Below, piece after piece: positions 9,655 through 18,747 of a stretch of DNA of 64,000 nt (positions within the stretch are counted from its first letter, which is position 1; the number at the start of each line of letters is the position of its first letter). The DNA lies in contig JAOPJY010000002.1 of assembly GCA_025517425.1 (NCBI GenBank), forward strand, positions 1 through 64,000, read 5' to 3'. A model generated the notes under the pieces. The model made no database searches. It had not been told where the DNA came from and saw nothing but the letters and a program-made list of their open reading frames with translations. This DNA is from Halobacteria archaeon AArc-dxtr1 (lineage in GTDB: Archaea > Halobacteriota > Halobacteria > Halobacteriales > Natrialbaceae). Made by a program: the position numbers and the translations under genes.

Positions 9655-10407
9655 TTACGAACGGTCCTCGAGAGCGGCCACAGCACGTCGTGCCGTATCT
9701 CGCAACAGCGGGACGTCGTCGGTGAACACCTCGACGGCGACGGTTCCGTCGAAGCCTGCCAGGTGTTCGGTCACGATTCCGTAGTCGATCTCACCGGCAC
9801 CGATCGGGAGGTGGGTGTCGCCGCGACTTCGAACGTCGTGGACGTGGAGGTGCGAGACGAGGTCACCGTAGCGCGAGAGAAACCGATCGACGCCGTCATC
9901 TCCGTCCTCCATGTAGGCGTGACCGACGTCGAAACAGACCGGCGTTTCGGACTCCCGCGCGAGATCGCCGAGGACGGTCAGTGGCAAGCCCAGCTTCTGG
10001 TGGCCGACGTTTTCGATGACGACCTCCACACCGGCGTCCGCGCCGGCCGACGAGATCGCCTCGAGTTGCTCGACGAACGTTGGGCGCAGGTCGGTGTCGT
10101 GTGGATTCCGCGTCGTGCCGTGGAGGACGGCTTTCTCGGCACCGACGTCCCCGGCCCACTCGAGGAGTCGTCCCAGGTACGCGACGATTGCGTCGTTGAT
10201 CTCCGCGACCGGTGTGGCCACGACCTGTTTGAACGGAAGGTGTACGCAGAGGTCGGCGTCCGCGTCGTCGAGGCACTCCGTGAGCCGGTCTACGTCGATC
10301 TCGGTAGGGTCGGTCCCTTCGCCGATAGAGAACTCCGCCATGTCGAACGGCTCGATAGTGGCCTCGAGTCGATCGATCGAATCGCCGACGGTGAGCCCGA
10401 TCTCCAT
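9655..10407 (-). CDS. Sugar phosphate isomerase/epimerase-like TIM barrel
   Basis: 250 residues in the xylose isomerase-like / AP endonuclease 2 superfamily. Conserved metal-site segments are seen in order: LCVHLPF near 54, KAVLHGTTR near 94, EVVIENVGH (catalytic Glu), VCFDVGHAYM, SHLHVHDVRSRGDTHLPIGAGEIDY and VAVEVF near the end. This is a complete barrel of normal length. Substrate is not readable; members include sugar isomerases, epimerases and Nfo-type nucleases, and the short length and GAGEIDY motif favour the sugar isomerase side. It stands alone on its strand. Confidence 0.85.
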   Translation of the reverse strand: MEIGLTVGDSIDRLEATIEPFDMAEFSIGEGTDPTEIDVDRLTECLDDADADLCVHLPFKQVVATPVAEINDAIVAYLGRLLEWAGDVGAEKAVLHGTTRNPHDTDLRPTFVEQLEAISSAGADAGVEVVIENVGHQKLGLPLTVLGDLARESETPVCFDVGHAYMEDGDDGVDRFLSRYGDLVSHLHVHDVRSRGDTHLPIGAGEIDYGIVTEHLAGFDGTVAVEVFTDDVPLLRDTARRAVAALEDRS

Positions 10408-10588
10408 ACGGACTGTTCCGACGACGATTCACAAATCACTACCGCCTCGCACACGAGATCCAGTTATACTAGTCCAGCCATCGGGTTTGCCATCGTACTC
10501 ACGCTGGGTCGATACCACAGTGGTGTGGGGATTGTGCAAGTATTGTGTAAATTCGATAGACAGAGTGTCTGATGGTGCGACTGGCCGG

Positions 10589-11224
10589 TTACGCGAACGG
10601 AACCATCTCTGGAAGCGGGAGCAGGGGCACCATGAACAGGGCCGCGATGGTGACCAGGCCCATCAGGACCGGGACGAGGACGACGGCGTAGTTCGTGCTC
10701 CCGAGGACACGGCTGAGGTCGCCACCCATACTCGACAGCGGCGGCGTCGTACTCTGACGGAGGATCACCAGTTCGAGGGCGAACAGGATGACCGTAGCTC
10801 CTGCTGACACCATACAGAACGGGCAGATCTCGCCGATGACGCCCAGCTGCAGGTAGACGAAGTACGCCGAGAACGCCACGCCGCTGGCCGTAATCGGCGT
10901 CAGGATCTTGATCAACAGCGGATGTCGGGTGTCGAACCACCAGAGCGCGAGCCCGATCGTCGTCAGGTAGTAGAACCCGCCGAGGGTCGCCAACGGAACG
11001 CCGAAGACGTACGCCCACTGACTCGTGATCACTTCGATACTTCCCGGCACCGGCGCATCCGAAGGTATTGCAGGGATTGCAAACAAGTGGATCGCAGTCA
11101 GCGCGACCGTGACCAACCACCCCAGAACCGCAACGATCGTAAACAGACCAAATAACGCCGACACCCGTGGAGAATACTCCCACTCGTAATCGAACGCCAT
11201 CGAGATTGGTGTTTCAGTACTCAT
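10589..11224 (-). CDS. Vitamin K epoxide reductase (VKOR) family membrane protein
   Basis: 211 residues with about five hydrophobic segments. The active-site CPFC pair sits at the end of the third segment (GEICPFCMVSAGA), as in bacterial and archaeal VKORs that reoxidise thioredoxin-like partners or reduce quinones. The usual second Cys pair in the extracytoplasmic loop between segments 1 and 2 is absent: the loop reads VPGSIEVITSQWAYVFG with no Cys. The start at 11224 (MSTETPI) is preferred to an in-frame start ten codons earlier. The upstream 336 bp (11225-11560) contain no gene I can support. Confidence 0.85.
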   Translation of the reverse strand: MSTETPISMAFDYEWEYSPRVSALFGLFTIVAVLGWLVTVALTAIHLFAIPAIPSDAPVPGSIEVITSQWAYVFGVPLATLGGFYYLTTIGLALWWFDTRHPLLIKILTPITASGVAFSAYFVYLQLGVIGEICPFCMVSAGATVILFALELVILRQSTTPPLSSMGGDLSRVLGSTNYAVVLVPVLMGLVTIAALFMVPLLPLPEMVPFA

Positions 11225-11560
11225 GCAATACTGACTTGGAGAGTCGGAGTACAAAAGAATTGTGTATTAGATCCAAGACTATGAAACACCGTCGAACACT
11301 ATCGAACACGAGAGTCGGCGCCAAAAGATGGGCCGAAACGACGCTCTGACCCCGTCAGCAATATGAAGGCCAGACCACAGTTGTCGTGCAGGTCGTCACC
11401 CAATTGTGGCACTCGCGAGGTCGCGGGCACCGAATCGAACGCGAGGGCGATCATCGCGAGTAGTTACTCGCGCGAGCAGAACCGATAGCGGGCGAATCTT
11501 CCAGGCTGTCGGCACGTTGGATCGGGAACATGTGAAATAGCGGATTCTCTGGCCCTTCGC

Positions 11561-12979
11561 TTACGATTTCAGCGCTTCTACCACCTCTTCAACGGTGAAC
11601 AACCGCACCTCATCCTGTTTCTCAGCGGCTTCCTGGACGGCCGATGTAAACCCACTACGAGAGAACAACGCGTATTCGTGCTTCCGCTCTCCACCGCCAG
11701 CTGGTGCCCATCGAAGTTCTTCTACGTGAGTTTTAAGCTTCGAGAACGCGTCGTAGTCCAGCGGAGACCGCTGGAATTTACACTCCCCGGCGATCAGTAC
11801 GTCCTCGTTCGTCAGACCCACGACGTCCACCTCGTGCTCTTGATACCACCATTGACCAACGTCCGTGATCGCGTATTCGGGATACAGGGTGCGAAGCGCA
11901 GAACAACAGAGATCCTCAAAGGAGTCGCTGACAAAGTCCGCGAGTTCCGGCTCGATAAGCATCTCGTACGCTTCACCTCCGAAGTCTTCATATCTGTCAC
12001 CGCTACCGTAGACGAAGTGGAACCAGAATCTGAAGAACTGGTCGCGGATGCGGTAGCGGCTTCGCTTGGTTCGTTCCTTTCGTTCGGTAATCGGAACGCG
12101 TTGATCTACCAGTCGCAATCGGGAGAGGCGATTCAGATACTTCGAGAGCTGGTTGTAATCGATACCCGTCGCTCCGGATATTTCGTTTCGGCTCGTGCTT
12201 CCGCCGGCGATCGCTTCTAGGATCGAGAAGTATCGCGTCGGTTCCGTGAGCTCCATTCGGAGAACGTAGTCGGGTTCGTCGTGCAGCGTCCCGTGACGCG
12301 AGAGGATTGTTCGCTGGATATTCTCGCCGAGGTCGCCCTCTGGATCCACTTCTTCAAGGTAGTACGGAACACCGCCGAAGACTCCCCACGTGAATACTTG
12401 TTCGTCCGCTGTGTAGTTTTCCGGGAAGAACTCCATCGTCGCGTCGAACGGAAGCTGTCTGATGTCCAGTTTCAACGACGAGCGGCCGTATAGTGGGCTA
12501 TTTCCCAGTAACGCAGCTTCTTCCATCATACTGATCGACGAGCCGACGAGAACGAACGTAGCACTGGAGTCGTCGAGTTCGTGATCGAACATCGCCTGCA
12601 AAACGGAGGGCAGGCTCTCGTCTTGTGCAACTAAGTACGGAAACTCGTCGAGAACGACAATCGCATCCTGATCTGCGAGATAGCCGAGGATCGACTCCCA
12701 CTCCTCGCGGATCCGCGTGATCCCTGGGTAGACGTCCGAAACCGCCTCGACGAATTGCCGGAGTTGTAGCGTGCTCGTTTTTTGTTTCGCCTGGAAGAGG
12801 ACTGCTTCGTCGCACTCTTTGAGAGACTGCTTGACGAGTTCAGTTTTCCCGAGCCGTCGTCGTCCGAAAATGACTGCTAATTCCGCCTCATCTGAATCAT
12901 AGAGTTCGTATAGGCGCGAGAGTTCCTCCGTTCGATTCACGAATCCGGGCATAGTTTCCGATACAGCAGCACCAACCAT
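11561..12979 (-). CDS. Archaeal ATPase with C-terminal DUF234 nuclease-like domain
   Basis: 472 residues. The N-terminal STAND-type AAA domain opens with NRTEEL, a Walker A of the form FGRRRLGKTE and a Walker B IVVLDEFPYL. A winged-helix segment (SRNEISGATGIDYNQLSKYLNRL) follows, then a C-terminal DUF234 domain with VDVVG and GECKFQ, a PD-(D/E)XK-like core. Members are common as accessory genes in archaea; their biology is poorly known and some are linked to mobile DNA. I start at 12979 because TACTTTAG lies about 24-31 bp upstream and GAGGT just before it; an ATG at 12952 fits the family N-terminus equally well. Confidence 0.85.
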   Translation of the reverse strand: MVGAAVSETMPGFVNRTEELSRLYELYDSDEAELAVIFGRRRLGKTELVKQSLKECDEAVLFQAKQKTSTLQLRQFVEAVSDVYPGITRIREEWESILGYLADQDAIVVLDEFPYLVAQDESLPSVLQAMFDHELDDSSATFVLVGSSISMMEEAALLGNSPLYGRSSLKLDIRQLPFDATMEFFPENYTADEQVFTWGVFGGVPYYLEEVDPEGDLGENIQRTILSRHGTLHDEPDYVLRMELTEPTRYFSILEAIAGGSTSRNEISGATGIDYNQLSKYLNRLSRLRLVDQRVPITERKERTKRSRYRIRDQFFRFWFHFVYGSGDRYEDFGGEAYEMLIEPELADFVSDSFEDLCCSALRTLYPEYAITDVGQWWYQEHEVDVVGLTNEDVLIAGECKFQRSPLDYDAFSKLKTHVEELRWAPAGGGERKHEYALFSRSGFTSAVQEAAEKQDEVRLFTVEEVVEALKS

Positions 12980-13010
12980 AATACCTCGCATAATCATACT
13001 CTAAAGTATC

Positions 13011-13024
13011 GTACTTCAAAGTAC
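13011..13024. promoter_or_regulatory. Palindrome upstream of the ATPase gene
   Basis: GTACTT-CA-AAGTAC, six-base perfect arms, directly upstream of the TATA-like TACTTTAG (13001-13008) of the ATPase gene. Its position fits an activator site or an operator at the BRE side of the promoter. The regulator is unknown. Confidence 0.4.
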
Positions 13025-13188
13025 AGTTTTCGCTACCGGCATGCGGGTTACGGGCGGCCAAGGTATCAGAAGTGGATCAGCTAAGCGGCGAAATCGAGGG
13101 GGTACCGATCTCCTCAATCGCCGTGAACGGAACTGTTGGACGCTAAACCTGGCGTTATCGGGCGTCTAAGAAGCGTTCAGAAGCTGCA

Positions 13189-13262
13189 TGGGCCAACTCG
13201 GATTTGAACCGAGAGCCTCCACCTTATCAGAGTGGCGCTCAACCTGATTGAGCTATTGGCCC
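13189..13262 (-). tRNA. tRNA-Ile (GAU)
   Basis: 74 nt with full cloverleaf: 7-bp acceptor stem GGGCCAA/TTGGCCC, discriminator A, anticodon loop CTGATAA giving GAT, and T-loop GTTCAAATC. The CCA end is not encoded. No intron is seen. Confidence 0.95.
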
Positions 13263-13329
13263 GCTTCGCATCCACCAGTTGCCGGGTGGTACGTTTAAGC
13301 GTTTCTTTCTCCCAGTCGCGTGCGAACCG

Positions 13330-13902
13330 CTACCGGGTAGAGGGGTCGTCCTCCGTCTCACGGGTCGACGCGTCGTCGCCGAACTCGACAGAGTAAGACT
13401 CCTCGTCTAAGTCGTAGGCCTCAGTCTGTCCAGCCGCACTCGAGTCGGACCACGCCGACTGTGGCTCGTCGTTGCCCCCAGGAAAGCCGACCGTCCAGAC
13501 CGCGCCGCTCGTGAAGCCATCCGTCTTCTTGTCCGCGTAGGGGACGATGACGAACCGTTTGATCCCGGCGCGAATGGGGATGCGGGTGGGCGGGAGCACG
13601 AGCAGGAAGCCAATCAGGTCCGTAACGAGCCCGGGCGTGAGCAGGAACGCGCCGGCAGCGATCAGTAAGGCGCCGTCAAGAAGCGCGTCGGTTGGGGGTG
13701 ACCCCGCCGCGAGCTGGCGCTGGATCTTGCCGATCGTGCGTCTCCCCTCCGCGCGGACGAGCAGCATACCGATCAGACCCGTCAGCACCACCAGCAACAC
13801 CATGCCCGTCCACCCGATCACGCCGGTCTGGCTGACGACGACCGCCAGCAACACCGCGTCGAGAAAGGGGATGAGCAACAGTGCCAGAATCCAGCGAAGC
13901 AT
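13330..13902 (-). CDS. FxsA family membrane protein
   Basis: 190 residues. Three to four hydrophobic segments fill residues 1-100 and show the FxsA pattern: IPFLDAVLL at the N-terminus, VRAEGRRTI in the cytosolic loop, and GALLIAAGAFLLTPGLVTDLIGFLLVLPPTR. The C-terminal 75 residues are hydrophilic and acidic. FxsA in enterobacteria relieves phage T7 exclusion; its normal role is unknown, and here it is just a conserved inner-membrane protein. The gene is divergent from the ATP-PPase gene at 13994, with 91 bp between. Confidence 0.88.
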   Translation of the reverse strand: MLRWILALLLIPFLDAVLLAVVVSQTGVIGWTGMVLLVVLTGLIGMLLVRAEGRRTIGKIQRQLAAGSPPTDALLDGALLIAAGAFLLTPGLVTDLIGFLLVLPPTRIPIRAGIKRFVIVPYADKKTDGFTSGAVWTVGFPGGNDEPQSAWSDSSAAGQTEAYDLDEESYSVEFGDDASTRETEDDPSTR

Positions 13903-13993
13903 ATCCCGACGTAGCCCGCCGGGAGTGAAAACGCTTTACTCTCACTTCGAAAATCAACACGCCTTTGCCCCCGTCCGCAAACGAAGCGATAGA

Positions 13994-14674
13994 ATGGCGC
14001 CGATCGTGCTGTCCTGGAGTGGCGGAAAGGACGCCGCATACACCCTGTACACCCTCCGAGAGCAGGGCAAATCGGTCACAGAGCTGCTAACAACGATCAA
14101 CGAGGAGTACGACCGAAGCTCGATACACGGCGTGCACAGAGCGCTGTACGAGCGTCAAGCGGCAGCGATCGGCCTCCCGATCAACTGCGTCTCTCTCCCA
14201 CCGGAACCGTCGAACGAAGAGTACGAGGCGAGGTTCGAAGCCGAGATGCACGACTACGCCGAACGCGGGATCGAACGGGTGGCGTTCGGGGACCTGTTTC
14301 TCGAAGATGTCAGAGACTACCGTGAAACCCAGCTCGCGGCGTGTCCGGTAGACGGAACCTGGCCGGTCTGGGGACGCGACACGACCGCGCTGATCGAAGA
14401 CTGGCTCGCTCTTGGCTTTCGTGCGACGGTCGTCGCCGTCGACGATGCAGCGCTCGACGCGTCGTTCGCCGGTCGCGAGCTCGACGACGCGTTCATAGAC
14501 GACCTCCCCGACGGCGTCGACCCCTGTGGCGAGCACGGCGAGTTTCACACGTTCGTCTGGGACGGGCCGATCTTCGAGGAGGCCGTCGACGTCGAGACCG
14601 GAGAGACGGTGACCCGGTCGGTCGGCGAGGCCGAGATCCACTACAGCGACCTGCGACTGGCAGAGGAGGCCTGA
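13994..14674 (+). CDS. DUF71 ATP-PPase, diphthine--ammonia ligase-like
   Basis: 226 residues. The PP-loop SGGKDA lies at residues 9-14 and the later GEHGEFHTFVWDGP is characteristic of the Dph6 family, which amidates diphthine on elongation factor 2 as the last step of diphthamide synthesis. Conserved FGDLFLEDVRDYRE and CPVDGTWPVWGRDT are also present. The family includes paralogues of unknown substrate, so the diphthamide role is likely but not proven. The start at 13994 places the PP-loop at the correct distance; upstream in-frame codons antisense to FxsA are not coding. Confidence 0.85.
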   Translation: MAPIVLSWSGGKDAAYTLYTLREQGKSVTELLTTINEEYDRSSIHGVHRALYERQAAAIGLPINCVSLPPEPSNEEYEARFEAEMHDYAERGIERVAFGDLFLEDVRDYRETQLAACPVDGTWPVWGRDTTALIEDWLALGFRATVVAVDDAALDASFAGRELDDAFIDDLPDGVDPCGEHGEFHTFVWDGPIFEEAVDVETGETVTRSVGEAEIHYSDLRLAEEA

Positions 14675-14724
14675 GTACGCTGTCCGAACGAAGGCCTTAG
14701 GCGCCTCACCCGCCTGGCCCGAGT

Positions 14725-16413
14725 ATGAACGACGCGACGCGAGTCGAGTGGCGGTCCTGGGACGACGCCGCCTTCGAGGAGGCGCGAGCGGCGGACGTTC
14801 CGGTGTTACTCTCGCTGACGGCGACGTGGTGTGATCACTGCCACGAGATGGACGCAGAGACCTACGCAGAGCCCCGAATTGCGGCGAACGTCAACGACCG
14901 GTTCGTTCCGGTCCGGGTCGACGTCGATCGGCGACCGCGCGTGCGAGACCGGTACAACATGGGCGGCTTTCCGTCGACCGTCTTTCTCGCCCCCGACGGA
15001 ACGCTCCTGACCGGTGCCGGTTACCTGGATCCGGACGGCATGCGCCAGGTGCTGGATAGCGTCGCCGAGATGTGGGCCGAGAAAGGGGCAGACGCAGGCC
15101 GGGTTCCACGAGCGCTCCGAGACGACGAGACGCCGGCAGGAGAGCTTACTACCGATATCGAGGGGGCCATGCTCGGACAACTCGACGACGCCTTCGACGA
15201 GGTCGCGGGTGGCTGGGGAACCGAGCCCAAGTTCCCGCTGCCGGACGCGCTCGAGTTCGCCCTCAAACGCGACCGCGAGATGGCGCTGCGGTCGTACGAC
15301 GCAGTCGCGGCGAACCTGGCGGACAAGCACGAGGGTGGTTTCTACCGCTTTGCGACCGAACGGGACTGGTCTGGACTCCAGCGCGAGAAGCTCATAGACG
15401 AGAACGCGGCGCTGCTCCGAGCGTTCGCGAACGCGTACCTCCACACCGGTCGCGAGACCTACCGAACGCCCGCGGCGCGGGCCGTCGAGTATCTGACGAC
15501 GACCCTCTGGAACGACGGGATCGAAGCGTTCGCGAACAGTCAGGCGCCCGGCGGGCCGGCAACCGACACTGACGAGCTGAACGGCGGCGAAGCCACAGAA
15601 ACGCCACCCGTCGACGACACTGTCCTGGCCGGCCCGAACGCGATGGCCATCGACGCGTTGCTCACCTACGCGGCCTACACCGACGACGAGCGCGCCCGCC
15701 GCTATGGCGAGCGTGCGCTGTCGTCGCTTCGAGCACACCACCTCGCGGACGGCGTGGTCAGCTACCGACGAACAGCGCTCGATGAGCAAGCGGCTGATGA
15801 GCAAGTGACGGAGGGGACCGACGACCGATCCGGCGCGACCGTCAGTGTTCCACACCTCCAGACGCAGGCGCGAACCCTCCGGGCGCTACTCACCGCCAAC
15901 GCGGTGGTAGGTGCGGAAACCATCGCAGATGCACAGGCGGTCGCAGACGCGACGATCAACGAGTTGCGCGAGGGGGACTCGTTCGTCGATGCGCCACCCG
16001 AGGGCGTCGGGTTGCTCCAACGGCCGTTCCGCCCACTCGATGCGAACGTAGCGATGGCCGACGGGCTGGTCGACCTGGCGATCGTGACCGGCGAAGACCG
16101 CTACCGACGGGTCGCACGGGAGACACTCGAGGCATTTGCTGGAGCGAGCGATCGGTTCGGCCCCGACGTCGCGGCCTACGGCTCGGTCACAGCGCGGCTG
16201 CTCGAGGAACCGCTGGTCGTCCGCGTCGGGACGGACGCCGGCAGCGACCTCCATCGGGCAGCGCTACGTCTAGCAGATCACGAAACCGTGGTCATCCCGA
16301 ACGCGACGGCCGTGTCGGCGGGGACGGCCCGCGCCGAGCGCGGCGATCGGCGTGGAGAGCCCGCGACCACGCCAGCCGAACTGAGCGGCCGAATCGGCGA
16401 CGTGCTCGGGTGA
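14725..16413 (+). CDS. DUF255 thioredoxin-domain protein (YyaL/Spata20-like)
   Basis: 562 residues. An N-terminal thioredoxin-like domain has a CDHC redox pair (WCDHCHEMDAETY, near residue 33) and GGFPSTVFLAPDG. The remainder is a helical, six-hairpin-like glycosidase-type fold with GGWGTEPKFPLPDALE, GGFYRFATERDW and DENAALLRAFANAY. Bacterial homologues are 650-700 residues, while the haloarchaeal type is this shorter form. The reaction is unknown. It starts 50 bp after the ATP-PPase gene and may be cotranscribed. No signal peptide is seen. Confidence 0.88.
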   Translation: MNDATRVEWRSWDDAAFEEARAADVPVLLSLTATWCDHCHEMDAETYAEPRIAANVNDRFVPVRVDVDRRPRVRDRYNMGGFPSTVFLAPDGTLLTGAGYLDPDGMRQVLDSVAEMWAEKGADAGRVPRALRDDETPAGELTTDIEGAMLGQLDDAFDEVAGGWGTEPKFPLPDALEFALKRDREMALRSYDAVAANLADKHEGGFYRFATERDWSGLQREKLIDENAALLRAFANAYLHTGRETYRTPAARAVEYLTTTLWNDGIEAFANSQAPGGPATDTDELNGGEATETPPVDDTVLAGPNAMAIDALLTYAAYTDDERARRYGERALSSLRAHHLADGVVSYRRTALDEQAADEQVTEGTDDRSGATVSVPHLQTQARTLRALLTANAVVGAETIADAQAVADATINELREGDSFVDAPPEGVGLLQRPFRPLDANVAMADGLVDLAIVTGEDRYRRVARETLEAFAGASDRFGPDVAAYGSVTARLLEEPLVVRVGTDAGSDLHRAALRLADHETVVIPNATAVSAGTARAERGDRRGEPATTPAELSGRIGDVLG

Positions 16414-16448
16414 CAAAGCTACCACCACAGCAGTAAACCACCGTATCG

Positions 16449-16454
16449 TTTATC
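16449..16454 (+). promoter_or_regulatory. TATA box of TrmB-type regulator
   Basis: TTTATC lies 26-31 bp before the ATG at 16480, indicating a leaderless transcript. Confidence 0.5.
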
Positions 16455-16479
16455 ACAGTTCGGTGGCATTGTAGGCAGT

Positions 16480-17283
16480 ATGGCCACCCTTAGAGACCTC
16501 GGCCTCTCCGAGTACGAGGACCGAGCATACCGCTCGTTGCTGAATACGGGTCCAACAACCGCCAAGGAGTTGTCCCGGGCCAGCGACGTGCCGATGGGAC
16601 GGATCTACGACGTTCTCAACAGTATCGAGCAGTACAATCTCGTCCGAACCCAGACCGCGAGCCGGCCGAAAAAGTACGTGGCTGTCGAGCCTGCGACCGC
16701 GCTGGATCGCCTCCTTGAGGATAAGAAACAGGAGCTCGAAGCCCGGGCCGAGCAGTACGAGTCGATCGTCGACGAACTCTCGGCGGAGTTAGACGCGGCC
16801 GAGCCAGTCGAAGAGCAGTTCTGGACGGCGGCAGTCGGTCCCGAGGAGACGATCGACCTCCTGCTCGAGCGGCTCACAGCGGCAGACAGGGATATTCTCA
16901 TGGTGGCGGCCGATCCGGCCCCAGCAGTCGATATTCGGACGGTTGGCGACGACGTACTAACGCAGCTTGAGAAGGCGCTCGAGCGCGACGTGACGGTCGA
17001 CTTGCTGATGAGCCCCGACTTGGTCGGCTCGCTGTCCCCGAGCGTCGGCGACCGGTACCGCGAACAGTTACAGACGCGACCTGACTTCTCGGTTCGCACG
17101 AGCGACGGGGTGACCGGCTCGTTTACCCTCATCGACGGCGTGGAAGTCTGTATCCAGGTGCCGAACCCGCTGTCGTCGAACGAACTGTTCGGGATGATCG
17201 ATCTGAAAGACCCCGAGTTCGCTGCGGATGTCCACGAGGAGTTCCTTCCACACTGGGAGACAGCTCAGCCACTCGAGTTCTAA
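16480..17283 (+). CDS. TrmB family transcriptional regulator
   Basis: 267 residues. An N-terminal winged helix-turn-helix (LGLSEYEDRAYRSLLNTGPTTAKELSRASDVPMGRIYDVLNSIE) is followed by a coiled-coil segment (about residues 85-115) and a phospholipase D-like ligand domain, the usual TrmB order. TrmB proteins sense sugars or other metabolites and repress or activate metabolic genes. The ligand is not readable. The gene stands alone and faces mptA, which converges from the other strand. Confidence 0.88.
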   Translation: MATLRDLGLSEYEDRAYRSLLNTGPTTAKELSRASDVPMGRIYDVLNSIEQYNLVRTQTASRPKKYVAVEPATALDRLLEDKKQELEARAEQYESIVDELSAELDAAEPVEEQFWTAAVGPEETIDLLLERLTAADRDILMVAADPAPAVDIRTVGDDVLTQLEKALERDVTVDLLMSPDLVGSLSPSVGDRYREQLQTRPDFSVRTSDGVTGSFTLIDGVEVCIQVPNPLSSNELFGMIDLKDPEFAADVHEEFLPHWETAQPLEF

Positions 17284-17371
17284 GTGGTTGCAGAGTCTGT
17301 CCGGTCGGATTTGACGCAGTCCGGATTCTATGCAGTCGAGGTCAGTAGGTAGTAATCAGGCGAGTTGGGGC

Positions 17372-18310
17372 TCAGCCTTCGAGTTCGCCGTTGACCTCGT
17401 CACGAAGCGTCGCCATCTCGACGACGCGCTCGGCGTGGGCGTTGTGCTGGTGGATCGACTCGTCGTTCGACTGTTTCATCGTGATCACGGCGTCGTCCGG
17501 GAGGTGATCAAAGTCGTCGACGACGCCCTCGGCCATCGCACGCACGCAGTCTTCGACGAACTTCGCGTCCGCGTGGGAGGCGTAGGTCATGTGGTCCTCG
17601 TCGGGGCGCTTTGCCAGGTTGTAGATTCGCGCGCTCATCGAGTCGCGAGCGATGTCGATAACGTCGTTTAGATCGACCGCGGGGTCGCCGCCGGCCTCGA
17701 CGGTCAGGGTCGCGTGGCCGCGCTGGGAGTGGCCCGGCTGGGGAACCTGATCCAAGAACTCGGTGATCGTCTCCTCCTCGACGCCCAGATCCTCTAAGGT
17801 CTGTTTCGCACGAGCAACGGACATCCCCTGCGAGCAGGGACAGACCGTCATCCCGGTGACCGTCGCGCCGATCTCCTCGCGGGTGCCCTCGTCGGTGGCG
17901 GTCGCCGCAGCCACGATATCGACCATATGCTGCGTTTCGCGGTCGCTCTCGGGAGTCTGTTCGCGGCGCATGAACTCGGCTTCCATCGAGACTTCGGCCC
18001 GGGAGGTGTAGTCGTGTTTCTCGAGGAGGCGCTCGGCCGCGTCGCCACAGACGTCTTCGACGCGGTAGGCCTCCTCGCGGGTGGCGTCCTCTAAGATCTC
18101 GTCGATGACCTCCATGTTGCGGCTCATGTCTGCGCCCTTGCGCCAGGCGGGCAGGTCGACAAAGACCTCGAACTCGGCGGTGAGGACGATCGGTCGCTCT
18201 CCCTCGCGGGCGATCTTGACGAGCTTCTCGACGCCGGTCACGCCGACCTGACTCAGGCCAACGGTGACGTCGGGGGCCGACGCCTGCACGTCGGGAAGTT
18301 GTGGACTCAT
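17372..18310 (-). CDS. mptA: GTP cyclohydrolase MptA
   Basis: 312 residues of the COG1469/FolE2-like family. Archaeal MptA is an Fe(II)-dependent GTP cyclohydrolase that makes 7,8-dihydroneopterin 2',3'-cyclic phosphate for tetrahydrofolate or methanopterin synthesis. The family signature [13 protein letters not shown] with the metal-ligating Cys is near residue 155, and [13 protein letters not shown] and [10 protein letters not shown] follow. Start at 18310 (MSPQLPDV) rather than three codons earlier. Upstream, on the other strand, lie three copies of a short promoter-like repeat. Confidence 0.93.
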   Translation of the reverse strand: MSPQLPDVQASAPDVTVGLSQVGVTGVEKLVKIAREGERPIVLTAEFEVFVDLPAWRKGADMSRNMEVIDEILEDATREEAYRVEDVCGDAAERLLEKHDYTSRAEVSMEAEFMRREQTPESDRETQHMVDIVAAATATDEGTREEIGATVTGMTVCPCSQGMSVARAKQTLEDLGVEEETITEFLDQVPQPGHSQRGHATLTVEAGGDPAVDLNDVIDIARDSMSARIYNLAKRPDEDHMTYASHADAKFVEDCVRAMAEGVVDDFDHLPDDAVITMKQSNDESIHQHNAHAERVVEMATLRDEVNGELEG

Positions 18311-18421
18311 TGGCCGCATTCGGGCCAGGATGGGATTAGCCCTTTCGAAAGGCGAAGTTCCGCCGGCGGGATGTCCTCGGTGGAGGGAGTCCTATGGGGG
18401 CGGAACGATCCGGCGCAGTTG

Positions 18422-18460
18422 TTTAAGTGCTTCTGGTCACAAGGTGAAGCCATGACGGGA
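18422..18460 (+). repeat. Promoter-start repeat, copy 1
   Basis: The unit begins with TTTAAG, a haloarchaeal TATA box, continues with GTGCTTCTGGTCACAAGGT and ends with an ATG exactly 30 nt after the first T (18452). The ATG opens a 21-codon reading frame ending at 18517. The stretch CTTCTGGTCACAAG is a near-palindrome with one mismatched pair. Copies 2 and 3 keep the sequence and spacing, so it looks like a leaderless promoter with an operator near the start site. Confidence 0.7.
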
Positions 18461-18517
18461 GATTGCGGGCCAGTTTTTCGAGTCGATACATCCAGTAGCG
18501 GAGCGCGAACTGTGTGA
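18452..18517 (+). CDS. Possible 21-residue peptide after repeat copy 1
   Basis: An ATG placed 30 nt after TTTAAG opens a short frame beginning MTGDCGPVF and ending SSGARTV. No homology is recognised. The frame shares only the first codons (MTG) with the peptide after copy 2, so either the RNA rather than the peptide is the product, or the start region alone is under selection. Confidence 0.3.
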   Translation: MTGDCGPVFRVDTSSSGARTV

Positions 18518-18541
18518 GTGTCGAACCAGCCCGCGCCTCTG

Positions 18542-18580
18542 TTTAAGTGCTTCTGGTCACAAGGTGGAGCTATGACGGGA
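18542..18580 (+). repeat. Promoter-start repeat, copy 2
   Basis: Starts exactly 120 bp after copy 1. It is identical through TTTAAGTGCTTCTGGTCACA and differs from copy 1 only at two positions before ATGACGGGA. The ATG at 18572 opens a 14-codon frame (MTGSRLLEKHRFER) ending at 18616. Confidence 0.7.
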
Positions 18581-18616
18581 AGTCGCCTTCTCGAGAAGCA
18601 CCGTTTCGAGCGATAG
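18572..18616 (+). CDS. Possible 14-residue peptide after repeat copy 2
   Basis: Leaderless-type ATG 30 nt after the TATA-like TTTAAG. The product would be MTGSRLLEKHRFER, which is basic and has no recognised relatives. Support is from the promoter position only. Confidence 0.28.
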   Translation: MTGSRLLEKHRFER

Positions 18617-18708
18617 CCCCGGCAGTGTGGATCAGGACAGTGGGAAGCGCGTGGCAGTTGACTCGAGGGGACAACAGCCGAGTAACAGGTTTGCCATCCG
18701 AACGTTTC

Positions 18709-18747
18709 TTTAAGTGCTTCTGGTCACAAGGTAGAGCTATGAAGGGC
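18709..18747 (+). repeat. Promoter-start repeat, copy 3
   Basis: Third copy, 167 bp after copy 2. TTTAAG to ATG is again 30 nt. It differs at the two variable positions before the ATG and reads ATGAAGGG rather than ATGACGGG. Sequence on either side of the three units is unrelated. Confidence 0.7.

Noticed and set aside
18422-18747. CRISPR array
   Set aside because: Only three units, unequal spacers of about 81 and 128 bp and a TATA-ATG layout; no cas genes nearby.
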